A stretch of 64,000 nt of DNA from Microvirga lotononidis. GTDB taxonomy: Bacteria; Pseudomonadota; Alphaproteobacteria; Rhizobiales; Beijerinckiaceae. The position numbers were made by a program, and so were the translations under genes. The stretch spans positions 1,054,001 through 1,118,000 of the forward strand of contig NZ_CP141049.1 in NCBI RefSeq assembly GCF_034627025.1, in the 5' to 3' direction. Positions 1-9,752 of the stretch are shown here, one piece after another. The notes under the pieces are model-generated. The model did no database searches. It had not been told where the DNA came from and saw only the letters and a program-made list of their open reading frames with translations. Each line of letters starts with the position of its first letter. Position 1 is the first letter of the stretch.

Positions 1-221
1 CCATCCACACCCTGTGGCTGGCGGCGCGGGTCGAGGGAATCGGGGTCGGCTGGGTGTCGATCCTGGATCCTGCCACCGTTGCCATGATCCTGGAGGTACC
101 TTCGCACTGGACGTTTATCGGCTACCTGTGTCTGGGCTATCCTGCTCACACCGATGACACGCCGGAACTCGAACGCCAAGGCTGGCAGGCGCGGACAAAG
201 ATGCAGCTTCTGCGGCGCTGA
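1..221 (+). CDS. bluB: 5,6-dimethylbenzimidazole synthase, C-terminal end
   Basis: Partial gene whose 5' part lies before the window. The frame starting at base 3 gives 72 residues ending at the tga of 219-221, with the BluB-type stretch LWLAARVEGIGVGWVSILDP followed by YLCLGYP, typical of this flavin-destructase branch of the nitroreductase fold. BluB converts reduced FMN and oxygen into 5,6-dimethylbenzimidazole, the lower ligand of cobalamin, in the cytoplasm. In Sinorhizobium meliloti bluB is needed for effective symbiosis (established knowledge), which fits the rest of this window. The C terminus looks intact. A generic nitroreductase is the alternative but is less likely given the motif match. 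Confidence 0.85.
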   Translation, partial: IHTLWLAARVEGIGVGWVSILDPATVAMILEVPSHWTFIGYLCLGYPAHTDDTPELERQGWQARTKMQLLRR

Positions 222-500
222 CCCTGGTTGCCGTCTCTACGGGGTATGAGCATCGTCTGCGCTCGGGCCAGCGGGGCGATGTTACGCAAGCGCCGGTCTT
301 GCTCGCAGGCCCGACACGTCCTTGCCTCTAAGGCCTATGACAGCAATGCGTTACGCTCGACCATCACCGCAATGGGAGCCGCAGCCGTCATCCCTTGCAA
401 TCCGCCCCCAAACAGCCGATCCCCTACGACTTCGACGCCTCGCCTGTGCCCTGATCTGCCAGCGTTTGACTGACGGGAACGCGATCATGAGAGGGCGGCC
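222..500. other. intergenic stretch, nothing recognised
   Basis: Between bluB and the next gene I see no convincing gene, promoter or terminator. The open frames here look like chance high-GC frames. Confidence 0.5.
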
Positions 501-1256
501 ATGACCCGGACCGAGATTCTGGCGCCCTATCGCCCGATCCGGGCAGGGATCCGCCGTGTGCTGAGCGAAGCGACGAAGGCGTGCGGCCGGGCGGATCTGA
601 ACCGGGCCATCAGGCAGGTTGCTCCGTGGGCTGAGGCGGAGGCGCTGGAGGAGGAGTTCACAGCCGAAATGCTGGTCGATGTCGCACTGTTCGAGCCGAA
701 CCAGCGTGGCCGGCGTGCTTTCGACCGCTTTCTCGCCGAGAAAGGCGAGAGCATGACCGAGGTGGATTGGGCCTTGGCCGAGCGCATGGCCGGGGCGTGG
801 TTCTCGATCTTCCGGGTGGCCGAGCGGCATGAGGCCGCCGGACTCTGGCTGGAGGATCTGCTGGCCGGACAGCGTCGCGTCTGGCTCGTCGACGAGGCCC
901 TCGAGGTCTCCGCCTCCGAAGATGCTGTCATCGGCTTGCGGCTGTTCGATGCAGGGCCGTTCCATGCCGGCTTTGGCATTATCGTGGCGCCCGACGCCGA
1001 GACACTCGACTTCTGCCTGGCAGCGAAGGAACGCGGTGAGCCCTTGCCGTTCCGCCATTCCCTGGCCGCGACACTCTACGGTGACCAGCCCCGGGCCAAC
1101 GCACCGCCTGGCCCTGCCGACCTCGCCTTGCTGGAGATCTTGACGGAGATGCGGATCTCGTCCCCGTCAGCGCAGACGATGCCTGGGACGAAGAAGGCTG
1201 GCCGCCAGCCACTATCCAATCCACGCAACACACCGCAGCCTCGAAAAAGGAGGTAA
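501..1256 (+). CDS. conserved hypothetical protein, C-terminal frame uncertain
   Basis: I do not recognise the function. The 251-residue frame is Glu/Ala/Arg-rich, has no signal peptide or membrane segment, and reads as a soluble, largely helical protein up to about residue 215. After residue 216 (base 1147) composition becomes odd (many Ser, Pro, Arg and Lys). Switching to the +1 frame there gives a more natural acidic tail (DADLVPVSADDAWDEEGW, then on to a tga at 1313-1315). This suggests a recent frameshift near base 1147 or a sequencing slip. It follows bluB on the same strand after 280 bases, so an operon is doubtful. Confidence 0.5.
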   Translation: MTRTEILAPYRPIRAGIRRVLSEATKACGRADLNRAIRQVAPWAEAEALEEEFTAEMLVDVALFEPNQRGRRAFDRFLAEKGESMTEVDWALAERMAGAWFSIFRVAERHEAAGLWLEDLLAGQRRVWLVDEALEVSASEDAVIGLRLFDAGPFHAGFGIIVAPDAETLDFCLAAKERGEPLPFRHSLAATLYGDQPRANAPPGPADLALLEILTEMRISSPSAQTMPGTKKAGRQPLSNPRNTPQPRKRR

Positions 1257-1315
1257 TTGGGATCGGCTCTTACCTCGACTCGTATGAGGCGGATGATCAA
1301 GCGTTCTCATCGTGA

Positions 1316-1553
1316 GACCCATCACCGAATGCAGCGGCTGGGTGGGTAAGCCGGGTCAAGCGAGCCTTCTGCTCGCGTTGTCCACTCGTATCCGGCGGAA
1401 CCAGGGTTCCTGACCAAGATGCCTCATTCAGGCAAGCCGGCTTGAGGAGGTGGGACCCATCTTTGGCGACGGCAGCAAACCCTGTCCAGCTCCGGTCACA
1501 CACCATCCCGCCCGTCCGGTGCATTCTCCAGCGATGCGCCGGCCGAATCTTTG
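1316..1553. other. intergenic, probably flank of the IS110 remnant
   Basis: No gene recognised. This is the DNA between the hypothetical gene and the 3' end of an IS110-family fragment and may include that element's right flank. Confidence 0.4.
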
Positions 1554-2162
1554 TTAGGCCGCTTTCAGGCACGCTCCCTCTGGTACAAGGCCTGTAGTGA
1601 GATACCGCCACAAAGCCACCAGGAGCTTGCGGGCGAGCGCCACGGCGTTGATCTTGCGGATACGGCCCCGGGCGGGTCCCACCCGCTCGTGGAACCAGCG
1701 CGCCAGCTTGCTCTCCGGCCGGTACCGCAGCCACAACCAGGCCAGCTCAATCATCGCCTTGCGCAGGAGCGGATTGCCGGCCTTCGAGATCCCCTGTTCG
1801 CGCTGCCGCTGACCGCTGTCAAACGGACTGGGGGTGAGCCCGGCATAGGCCGCCACCTCCTTTCGGGTGGCAAACGGGCGATCCAGCCCCTCGCGCACTG
1901 GGATCGTGGCCAACTCGGTGCCGATGCCGCCGAGCCTGGCCAGACAGGCGATCGTCTCCGCATCGGCATCACCAGCCTCAGGCTCCATCACCGCGGCATC
2001 GCGCGCTCTCTCGACCGCTACGATCTGCTCCAGCACCAGTTCCAGCCGCTTGAACTCGCGTTCGATTCCCCCTGCAGCCGGCATGGCAGCTCATGCCCAT
2101 CGCCAGTGCGCAGTTCGCCCAAGCGCTCCCATCGGTCCTGCCGCAGGGGCTGGAAGTCGTAG
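1554..2162 (-). pseudogene. IS110-family transposase, C-terminal half, frameshifted
   Basis: The minus strand encodes the C-terminal Transposase_20 region of an IS110/IS1111-type transposase (motifs AAYAGLTPSPFDSG, REQGISKAGNPLLRKAMIEL and LAWLWLRY), about 175 residues to the stop at 1554. The same family's upstream segment (IYDFQPLRQDRWERLGELR) is readable at 2090-2162 but in another frame, so there is a frameshift near 2075. The N-terminal RuvC-like half is missing because the IS1182 end at 2163 interrupts it. It is not functional. A related intact protein lies at 48211-49362. Confidence 0.85.
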
Positions 2163-3489
2163 ATGGACTTGTTTCGGGAAAGATACTGCTGGCGAATTCA
2201 TCATGCTGGGATGGGAGCCATCATGAGCTTGGTGAATGCGGATTGCCGTGTTCGTGCGAGCGGCGTGTCCGCGAACCAAGCCCCTAGCCGGATGAGGTTC
2301 ATGGCAGCCGCCGTCAGCACGTGTTGCAGATGCGTCTTGGCAAGACCGATGTAGCGCGAGCGCCGCAGATGCAGGACCCGAACGCCCGCCGAAATCGTTC
2401 CCTCGATCCCGGCGCGCTGCCGGTAGTCCCGTGCGAAGGTTGGTTGTGCTTCACGGGTCCGAGCAGCTTCGAGCGTCTCGTGTTCCTCTCGCGGTCGGAG
2501 CGTGAGAAGGCGCCGGGCACTGCGGGTGCATTGCCGCTTTAACGGACACGGCCGACAATCGCTTGTTGAGAAGCGAACTTTGAATGCGGTCCGTCCCTGA
2601 TGGTAATCCGGCCCCCAACTTCGGCTCTCGCGTCTGGCCGGACAGATTGCCACTTCCCGCTCCCAGTCGAGGAGGAAGTCCTGCACCGTGAAGCCCTCGC
2701 CCGACCGGGCCTGCCACTGGTAGTCCTTGGGAGCCGGCCCTAACAGCGTGACGCCCTTCCTCCGGCTGGCGACAAGTTGGTCGGCCGCGACATAGCCGGC
2801 ATCGACAAGATGAGTGTCAGGCAGCAGACCTTTGGCCTCAAGGGCCTCATGGATGTCTTCGAGAGCGTCGCGATCGACAACAGGTGCCGGCGTGGTCTCC
2901 ACATGCGTGATCAAGTGTGGTCCGCCCTCGTCGCACGTCTCGGTCAGATGGACCTTGTAGCCGATCCAGATCGTGGACTGCTTCTTGGCGTAGTGCACCT
3001 GCGGATCGTAGGGCGAGGCGACCATCAACAGCGAGGGTGGAAACCCCTCCTGGTCAGTCCGCCACCGCACCAGGGGAGTGGCCTCAGGTCCGGCAGCCGG
3101 GTCATCGCCAATGATGGAGAAGTTCTGAAGCCAGGCCTGCCGCAGCAACTCAACAGCCGGGATCTGCCGCAGCCATATTGGCGCGCCAGGAGCCATGATG
3201 GCCGCGAGCAACTGATGACCATCGCGACCGATCTGCTCGGCATGAGCGCGCCGCTTCGCCTCGCCTTGCGGCACGTCATGATCGCCCGCCCGCCGATCAT
3301 AGCGCTCCAGCCAAGCAGGATCAGCATGGACGCGCAGCCATTCGGGCGCTGCGGACGCCAATGCATTCAGGGCAGCGCGCAGCGTCTCTGTCACGCATTC
3401 AAGACGATTCAGAGAGCGGACGGCCCCAAGCACATGGGTAGAGTCGGTGCGCTGGCGGCCCCGGGCGTTCACCAGCTTCTGCGCCCGGC
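2163..3489 (-). mobile_element. IS1182-family element A, truncated
   Basis: The left inverted repeat begins ATGGACTTGTTTCGGG at 2163 and continues AAGATACTGCTGGCGAA. It matches the outer end of element B at 10795 (ATGGATTTGCTTCAGTTT then AGATACTGCTGGCGAA) with a handful of mismatches. The element holds most of a transposase gene and stops abruptly at 3489, where the end repeat of element B starts. The N-terminal part of its gene is not present elsewhere in the window. Confidence 0.75.
2201..3489 (-). pseudogene. IS1182-family transposase (element A), N-terminus lost
   Basis: About 428 residues of a DDE transposase closely related to the one split over 4734-10699. Recognisable segments are ARGRQRTDSTHVLGAVR (first catalytic Asp region), TDQEGFPPSLLMVASPYDPQ, KKQSTIWIGYKVHLTETC, a Cys-rich insert (CRPCPLKRQCTRS) and the C-terminal QRAGIEGTISAGVRVLHLRR with the final catalytic Glu. 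The frame can be extended upstream of the Met at 3472 to CRAQKLV near 3489, where it meets element B. The first roughly 100 residues are missing, so it cannot act alone. Confidence 0.85.
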
Positions 3490-3500
3490 ATGGTCTTGCT

Positions 3501-4386
3501 TCAGTTTAGTGGAGAGCGGTTTTGTAGCGGTCCGGCCAGCCTTTCAAACTGAACCGGGCTGACATAGTCCAGTGTCGAATGACGCCGGACGGGATTGTAG
3601 AAGCCATCGATGTAACGACCAATTGCCGCCTTGGCCTTAACTCTCGTCTGGAAGACGGTGCGCCAGACCAACTCGGACTTCAAGGTCTTGAAGAAGGTCT
3701 CGACCACCGAATTATCGTAACAGTTCCCTGTCCCGGACATCGAGATCCGGATGCCGTGCTTCCTCAGCTCGGCCTGATACGCGATCGAACAATACTGGAC
3801 GGCCGCGGTCCGCGTGGTGGGTCAGCCCCTCACCGGGTCTGCGGATCGCCAGAGCCTTGCGCAGCGCCTCGAGCGCGAGTTCCTTGTGCAGCCGGTCACT
3901 CACCGCCCAACCAACCACCCGGCGAGCAAACAGATCGAGGACCACGGCCAGATACAGCCAGCCCTCGTTCGTCCACACGTATGAGATATCGGCGTTCCAT
4001 TTCTGGTTCGGACGAGTGGCTGAGAAATCCTGCTCGAGCAGGTTGGGTGCGATCGGAAAGGCGTGGTGGCTGTCAGTGGTGCGTTTGAAGCGCCGCTTCT
4101 GCCGCACCTTGAGGCCATTCTCCCGCATCAGCCGGGCGGTCCGACGGCGACCGACTTGCAGTCCTTCATCCTGCAGCTCGCGGGTCATGCGTGGACTGCC
4201 ATAGGTCCCCTTCGAGAGGGTGAAGGCCGAGCGGATGTGGGCCAACAGCACCAGATCCTCCCGCTGGCGCGGGCTGGCTGGACGCGATCTCCAGGCGAAG
4301 TAGCCGCTGGGGCTGACATCGAGGACGTGGCACAGACGGGTGACGGGGAAGCTCTCTTTCGCCGCATCGATGAACCGGAACTTCAT
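3501..4386 (-). pseudogene. IS3-family orfB (DDE integrase), frameshifted
   Basis: The N-terminal 190 residues (from 4386) include the HTH_21 region (YGSPRMTRELQDEGLQVGRRR) and the rve integrase core with NQKWNADISYVWT holding the first Asp, then DRLHKELALEALRKAL. At about 3803 the frame breaks: LTHHADRG continues as RPVLFD, where SQYCSIAYQ is expected, because of one extra base. The rest of the core (SGTGNCYDNSVVETFFKTLK with the catalytic Glu, and the YN-x-R-RHSTLDYVSP end) is intact in another frame at 3501-3740. As read, this copy is defective. Confidence 0.9.
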
Positions 4387-4708
4387 CGACTTCCCTCCTT
4401 GGCGAAAAAAGCTGTTGCCCGCTTCAGGATCTCCCGCTCCTGACGCAGGATCTCGTTCTCGCGCCGCAGCCGCTTCAGCTCGGTCGCCATGTCCTCCTGC
4501 CGCTCCTCGGGCGGAGCGTCGATCTCGTGCTCATGGCGACGGTCGATCCAGCTGCGCAGGGTCGACAGGCCGACGCCGAGATCCTCAGCAATCGCCCGTC
4601 GGCTGCGGCCGCTGGTCAGAGCGAGCCGCACCGCCTCATCCCGAAACTCTCTCGTAAAGCGTGTGTGGGGCATGGAGCACCTCCTGGATGATAAGAAGTG
4701 CTCTCCAC
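3509..4708 (-). mobile_element. IS3-family element
   Basis: The ends are inverted repeats: AGTGGAGAGCGGTT near 3508 and AAGTGCTCTCCACT near 4695-4708. Inside are the two overlapping reading frames typical of IS3 on the minus strand. It sits in the outer inverted repeat of IS1182 element B. A clean 3-4 base target duplication is not evident, so the boundaries are good to a few bases only. Confidence 0.75.
4383..4673 (-). CDS. IS3-family orfA, helix-turn-helix protein
   Basis: A 96-residue protein with a helix-turn-helix at residues 5-45 (REFRDEAVRLALTSGRSRRA, then LGVGLSTLRSWI) followed by a leucine-zipper-like coiled coil at 65-90 (ELKRLRRENEILRQEREILK), the standard IS3 OrfA architecture for end binding and multimerisation. 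Its stop overlaps the orfB start by 4 bases (ATGA type), where IS3 elements usually make an OrfAB fusion by frameshifting. The partner orfB is broken. Confidence 0.9.
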   Translation of the reverse strand: MPHTRFTREFRDEAVRLALTSGRSRRAIAEDLGVGLSTLRSWIDRRHEHEIDAPPEERQEDMATELKRLRRENEILRQEREILKRATAFFAKEGSR

Positions 4709-4733
4709 TTTCCCGATACTGCTGGCGAGTTCG

Positions 4734-4868
4734 TCACGCTGGGGTCGGAGCCATCATGAGCTTGGTAATTGCGGATTGACGAGTTTGCGCAAGTGGTGCG
4801 CCACTAATCCAAGCACCAATACGGATTGACGCGTTCGTGCAAGCGGTGTGCCGGTAATCCAGGCAGCG
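4734..4868 (-). pseudogene. IS1182 element B transposase, C-terminal piece
   Basis: The last 40 or so codons, ending PLAQTRQSAITKLMMAPTPA and the stop at 4734. The piece is cut at about 4868 by IS256 and continues at 6306. It contains a diverged tandem duplication of about 45 bases (CGGATTGACG...TAATCCA at 4774 and again at 4822), which lengthens the C-terminus relative to element A without breaking the frame. Confidence 0.8.
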
Positions 4869-6305
4869 GGTGCCGTCCGGGAGGTGGTAGACTTTTGAGG
4901 GTGGCGTAGTCTCCGGGTGCTGCAACCCACACAGCGGGATTCGGGCGTTGGAGCGCTCCGGTCCCGTGGGAGACCACGCCATGACGGACCTTATCAGCAA
5001 GACAGATGCTGCGCATCCTGCCGGCCAGCCGCAAGCCCGGCTTTTCGACGATTGGATCGACCCGATCGAGACCGGCGTGCGCGAGCGGGTGCGGGGCTGG
5101 ATCGAAGCCCTCATTCAGGCGGAACTCGAGGCGGCTCTGGGCCGGCCGCGCTATGGCCGCAAGGAGCGTCCCGCACCACCCGCCTCCACTCACGGCTATC
5201 GCCATGGCAGCCGCTGCCGCAGCCTGACCGGCACCTTTGGCCAGACAGAGATTTCGGTGCCGCGAGCGCGCTTGCGTACCGAGGATGGCCGCACCACTGA
5301 GTGGAGAAGCGCAACCCTTCGGGCTTATCAGCGGCGCACCAAGGCCGCCGATGCGCTGATTGCCTCAGCGTATCTGGCCGGCACCAACACCCGGCGGGTC
5401 CGCCGGGCCTTAGCCGCCCTGTTCGGCGGAGCCATCGGCAAGGACACGGTCAGCCGGGTCTGGCGCAAGGTGCAGACCGACTGGCAAGCCTGGAACCAGC
5501 GCTCGCTCGCCGACGAGCCGATCGTCCGGCTGATCCTTGACGGCACGGTGGTGCGGGTCCGGCTCGACAGGAAGGCGACCTCGATTTCGCTGCTGGTGGT
5601 GATCGGGGTGCGCGAGGATGGCCAGAAGGTGCTGCTGGCGGTCAAGAACATGGGCGGGGAGACCACGGCCGCCTGGCGTGCGGTGCTCGACGACCTCGTG
5701 GCACGCCAGCTGCGCCGGCCGGCCTTTGTCATTGTGGATGGCGCGCCGGGCCTGGAGCAGGCGCTCGCGGCGGTGTGGGAGGGGGTCCCGCTGCAGCGCT
5801 GCACGGTGCATAAGCACCGCAATCTGCTCGCCCATGCGCCCAAGCGGCTGCATGAGGAGATCACGGCCGATTACACGGATATGATCTATGCCGCCACGGC
5901 CGAGGAGATGAAGGAGCGGCGCAAAGCCTTTGTTCGCAAATGGCAGCTGCGGCATCCGGCGGTGGCCGACAGCCTGGAGGAGGCCGGCGAGGCACTGTTT
6001 GCGTTCACAAAGCTGCCGCCCTCGCAGTGGAAGTCGGCCCGAACCACCAATGCGATCGAGCGGCTGCATGAGGAGTTCAAGCGGCGGATCAAGACCCAGA
6101 CGGTGCTGCCTTCAGCGGCGACCGCGGCCATGCTGTTCTGGGCGCTGCTGGCGTCCGGCCAGATCACGATGCGCAAGGTCGATGGCTGGAAGACGCTTCC
6201 CAAAATCTCATCGAGCCAGGAGATGATTGACGTTGCTGCTTAACCCCATATCCTAAGCATGCTGGAGACTGCGCCACTCCAATTTCTACAGCCCTCGCGC
6301 CGCTG
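4869..6305 (+). mobile_element. IS256-family element inserted in IS1182-B
   Basis: Imperfect terminal inverted repeats share GTGGCGTAGTCTCC (about 4900) and the inverted GTGGCGCAGTCTCC (about 6266), with further similarity outward to GTAGA. The sequence CCAGGCAGCG occurs on both sides (4859-4868 and 6306-6315), consistent with an 8-9 base target duplication. Removing the element and one copy restores the IS1182 transposase frame (LQHVLTARCLDYRH). Confidence 0.8.
4981..6243 (+). CDS. IS256-family transposase
   Basis: A mutator-type DDE transposase of 420 residues from the ATG at 4981. An upstream in-frame start at 4948 exists but has no better support. It has the zinc-knuckle-like N-terminal region with STHGYRHGSRCRSLTGTFG, the first catalytic Asp in RLILDGTVVRVR, the second in FVIVDGAPGLEQAL, the LQRCTVHKHRNLL signature and the C-terminal Glu in TTNAIERLHEEFKRR. 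The length is normal for the family and I see no internal stop, so it may be active. A nearly identical C-terminal fragment lies at 58427-58772. Confidence 0.92.
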   Translation: MTDLISKTDAAHPAGQPQARLFDDWIDPIETGVRERVRGWIEALIQAELEAALGRPRYGRKERPAPPASTHGYRHGSRCRSLTGTFGQTEISVPRARLRTEDGRTTEWRSATLRAYQRRTKAADALIASAYLAGTNTRRVRRALAALFGGAIGKDTVSRVWRKVQTDWQAWNQRSLADEPIVRLILDGTVVRVRLDRKATSISLLVVIGVREDGQKVLLAVKNMGGETTAAWRAVLDDLVARQLRRPAFVIVDGAPGLEQALAAVWEGVPLQRCTVHKHRNLLAHAPKRLHEEITADYTDMIYAATAEEMKERRKAFVRKWQLRHPAVADSLEEAGEALFAFTKLPPSQWKSARTTNAIERLHEEFKRRIKTQTVLPSAATAAMLFWALLASGQITMRKVDGWKTLPKISSSQEMIDVAA

Positions 6306-7751
6306 CCAGGCAGCGAGCCGTCAGCACGTGTTGCAGATGCGTTTTGGCGAGACCGATATAGCGCGAGCGCCGCAGATGCAGGACCCGGACGCCCGCCGAA
6401 ATCGTTCCCTCGATGCCGGCGCGCTGTCGATACTCTTTTGAGAAGGCAAGCTGCTCCTCGCGCTGGCGAGCCGCTTCCAGCGTCTCGTGTTCCTCGCGTG
6501 GTCGTAGCGTGAGCAGGCGCCGCTCGCTTCGGGGACACTGTGTCTTCAGGGGACAAGGTCGACAATCTGTTGTCGAGAAGCGAACTTTGAAGGCGGTTCG
6601 CCTCTGATGGTAGTCGGGACTCCAGCTCTTGCTCTGATGCCCTGCCGGGCAGGTCGCGACTTCCCGCTCCCAATCGAGGAGGAAGTCCTGCATCGTGAAG
6701 CCCTCGCCTGACCGGACCTGCCACTGATAATCCTTGGGAGCCGGCCCTAAAAGCGTGACGCCTTTCTTCCGGCTGGCGACAAGCTGGTCAGCCGCAACAT
6801 AACCGGCATCGGCCAGATGGATATCGGGCAGCAGACCCTTGGCTTCGAGCGCCGCATGGATGTCCTCGAGCGCGTCGCGATCAACGACGGGTGCCGGCGT
6901 GGTCGCCACGTGCGTTATCAGGTGTGGTCCGCCTTCGTCGCACGTCTCGGTCAGATGCACCTTGTAGCCGATCCAGATCGTTGATTGCTTCTTGGCGTAG
7001 TGCACCTGCGGATCGTAGGGCGAGGCGACCATCAGCAAGGAGGGTGGAAACCCCTCCTGATCAGTCCGCCACCGCACCCGAAGTGGCGCCGCAGTTCCTG
7101 TGGTCGGAGCATCGTCGATCAGGCAGAAGTTCTGGACCCAGGCCTGCCGCAACAACTCAACAGCCGGGATCTGTCGCAGCCATATTGGCGCACCAGGAGC
7201 CATGATGGCCGCAAGCAACTGATGACCATCGCGACCGATCTGCTCGGCGTGGGCGCGCCGCTTCGCCTCGCCTTGCGGCACCTCGTGATCGCCAGCCCGC
7301 CGGTCATATCGCTCCAGCCAGGCAGGATCCGCCTCAGCGCGCAGCCACGCGGGGGCGGCGATCGCCAAGGCATTCAGGGTAGCCCGCAGGGTCTCGGTCA
7401 CGCACTCGAGGCGGTTCAGGAAGCGGACGGCTCCGAGGACATGGGTGGAGTCGGTGCGCTGCCGGCCCCGGGCGTTCAGCAGCTTCAGGTCACGGCACAG
7501 CGCCAGGAGAGTGTCGAGCAGATGCTCCTCCGCGCCGCCTGCCACAAGACGGCCGCGGAACTCGCTGAGAACCGAAGCGTCGAAGCCGGGATCGGTCAGC
7601 TCCAACCCTAGCAGATACTTCCAGTCGATGCGGCTGCGAACAGCATCGGCCGCCCGCCGGTCGGACAGGTTCTCGGCGAACTGGAGCAGGGTCACCAGCG
7701 CCAGCCGCCATGGGCATTCCGCCGGTTGTCCGCGATGGGCGAAGAGCGGCG
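6306..7751 (-). pseudogene. IS1182 element B transposase, main piece
   Basis: Central part of the transposase, from FAHRGQPAECPWRLALVTLL (N-terminal DUF772-like domain) through QRTDSTHVLGAV, the Cys-rich insert (CRPCPLKTQCPRS) and QRAGIEGTISAGVRVLHLRR to LQHVLTA at 6316. It is interrupted at 7751 by IS66 and at 6306 by IS256. Joined to 10556-10699 and 4734-4868 it would give a full-length protein with no internal stop, so the gene was intact when the second and third elements landed. Confidence 0.88.
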
Positions 7752-7806
7752 GTATGCATCCGCGGAGGACCGCGGAATTTCGACCGCGGCGTGGTAAAGT
7801 GGCCGC

Positions 7807-8037
7807 ATGGAGATCGACCACGACAAGATCGATGAGGCGGTTCTCGCCCTGCTGTGGCTGACGCTGCATGATGGCTATCGGGCCTGGAAGGGTTTTGACT
7901 GGGCAACGATGAACAGGCTCTATGAGAAGGGCCTGATCTGTGACCCGGTCAACAAGACCAAGTCCGTCGTGCTCACCGATGAGGGGCTCCAGAAGGCTGA
8001 GGAACTCTTCAAGGCGCTGTTTACGCGACAGCCCTGA
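7807..8037 (+). CDS. DUF6429-like passenger protein of the IS66 element
   Basis: A 76-residue protein (IDEAVLALLWLTLHDGYRAWKGFDW, then KGLICDPVNKTKSVVLTDEG) resembling DUF6429 proteins, which have a winged-helix-like pattern. It lies inside the IS66 boundaries, opposite in direction to tnpC, and its stop is only 2 bases from the tnpC stop. Small genes of this kind recur next to IS66 tnpC, so it is probably part of the element and not host cargo. A role in regulating transposition or DNA binding is only a guess. Confidence 0.75.
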   Translation: MEIDHDKIDEAVLALLWLTLHDGYRAWKGFDWATMNRLYEKGLICDPVNKTKSVVLTDEGLQKAEELFKALFTRQP

Positions 8038-8039
8038 GA

Positions 8040-9707
8040 TCAGGCGGCCGCCTGCTGATCCCGCAAGGGCTCCCAGTTCCAGGGCAGGAGCTCGACAAGG
8101 CGCCTGGCTGGATGCTCCGGCAGTCGTGCCAGCACGTCAGCCAGCCAAGCGCGCGGGTCAACCTCATTGAGCTTGCAGGTCTCGACCAGCGTGTACAGCG
8201 CCGCTGCCCGATGGCCACCCACATCCGAGCCGGCAAACGTCCAGTTCCGGCGCCCGACGGCAATGCCGCGGATCGCCCGCTCGGCGGCATTGTTCGACAG
8301 GCAGACCCGCCCGTCGTCGAGGAAGAGCGCGAACGAAGCCCAGCGCCGCAGCATGTCATTGATGGCTTTGGCGGTCTCACTCTTGGGCGACAACCGTCCA
8401 CGCTGAGCCCGCAACCAGCTCTCCAGATCATCCACCAGAGGCTTGGATTGAGCCACACGGACAGAGCGTCGCTCGTCAGGCGGCCGGCCGATGATTGCGC
8501 GCTCAATCGCAAACAGGGCATCGATGCGCTTGACCGCCTCGATCGCGATCGGTGCCTTCTTCAACTCAGCCAGTTCAAAGAATGGGCGGCGCGCATGTGC
8601 CCAACACGCTGCCTCAGTCGCCGTGCCGGTCGCACGACCCGGTTCATACAGTTGCCCGAAGCCGGAATAGGCATCCGCCTGCAGGATCCCGCTGTAGGTC
8701 TTCAGGAAAGACTGCGGGTGCTCACCCTTGCGATCGGCCGAGTAATAGTAAACGGCCGCGGGTGGATCGGCCCCGGCGAAGGGACGATCATCGCGCACCA
8801 CGGTCCAGAGCCGACCGGTTTTGGTCTTGCCCTTGGCCAGCACCGGCACCGGCGTGTCATCCGCGTGCAGCCGCTCGGCTTTGAGGACATGCTCGGTGAT
8901 CAGCGCACTCAGAGGCTGGGTCGCCACCGCGACCGCACCGATCCAGTCGCACAGGGTCGAGACATCGAGATCGACCCCTTCCTGGGCAAACACTGTGCTC
9001 TGGCGGGTCAGCGGCAGATGCAGCCCGAACTTGCCAACCGTGATCTCAGCCAGCAGGTGGGGACCGGCACGGCCGCGCGGAATGGCATGGAAGCGTGCGG
9101 GCGTCTCGGTGATCGTCTCGCAGGCTGCGCAGCTGAACTTCTCACGGACCGTCTCCACCACAACCCACCGCGCCGGAATGCGCTCCAGGGTCTCGCTCAC
9201 GACTTCCCCGAGTTTGCGCAGGCCTCCGCCACAGCAGGCGCAGGCGGTCGGGCCAGGAAGGACAACGCGCCGGCGTGGCAGGTGTCCGGGCAAGGGCCGG
9301 CGGGCGGGCTTGGCCCGCTTCAACTCTTCGACCGTCCACTGGGGGACCTCCGGTGCTGCCGCGGCATCCTTCGCCTCGGCCTCGGCATCCAGGTGAGCGG
9401 CGCTCTCCTCCAGGTCCTCCAGAGCGAGCATCAGTTGTTCGAGACGGGCACTGCGTTCCGATGAGGTGCCGAAGTGCTGGCGGCGCAACTTGGCGATCTG
9501 CAGCTTGAGCCGTTCGATCTCGAGTTCCAGGGCATAGCGGACGGCGTGGGCTTGCGTGACTTCAAGCCGGGCGACTTCCAGCGCAGCGCGCGCGATCTCC
9601 AGATCCCCCGCCCGGGCTTCTGCCGCCAGGAGTGCGGCGCGCTCGGCGCGGATCATCGCGTGAGCGTCAGCCAGACTGGCGGGAAGCGGATCGGGGTGAT
9701 TTGCCAC
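8040..9707 (-). CDS. tnpC: IS66-family transposase TnpC
   Basis: The 555-residue DDE transposase of IS66. In order: an N-terminal helical leucine-rich region (residues 20-100, ALELEIERLKLQIAKLRRQHFG), the zinc-finger domain with ACACCGGGLRKLGEV near residue 160, the catalytic core with LHADDTPVPVL, QADAYSGFGQLYEPG and CWAHARRPFFEL, and the C-terminal LSNNAAERAIRGIAVGRRNW with the catalytic Glu. Length and motifs are complete. It is preceded by tnpB after 45 bases. Confidence 0.95.
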   Translation of the reverse strand: MANHPDPLPASLADAHAMIRAERAALLAAEARAGDLEIARAALEVARLEVTQAHAVRYALELEIERLKLQIAKLRRQHFGTSSERSARLEQLMLALEDLEESAAHLDAEAEAKDAAAAPEVPQWTVEELKRAKPARRPLPGHLPRRRVVLPGPTACACCGGGLRKLGEVVSETLERIPARWVVVETVREKFSCAACETITETPARFHAIPRGRAGPHLLAEITVGKFGLHLPLTRQSTVFAQEGVDLDVSTLCDWIGAVAVATQPLSALITEHVLKAERLHADDTPVPVLAKGKTKTGRLWTVVRDDRPFAGADPPAAVYYYSADRKGEHPQSFLKTYSGILQADAYSGFGQLYEPGRATGTATEAACWAHARRPFFELAELKKAPIAIEAVKRIDALFAIERAIIGRPPDERRSVRVAQSKPLVDDLESWLRAQRGRLSPKSETAKAINDMLRRWASFALFLDDGRVCLSNNAAERAIRGIAVGRRNWTFAGSDVGGHRAAALYTLVETCKLNEVDPRAWLADVLARLPEHPARRLVELLPWNWEPLRDQQAAA

Positions 9708-9752
9708 GCTTCGAGTGTGCCACGGAAGCGTTGATTTGCAAGGCTTTGACGC

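Noticed and set aside
8112..9464. 450-residue open frame on the plus strand
   Set aside because: Antisense shadow of the IS66 tnpC gene.
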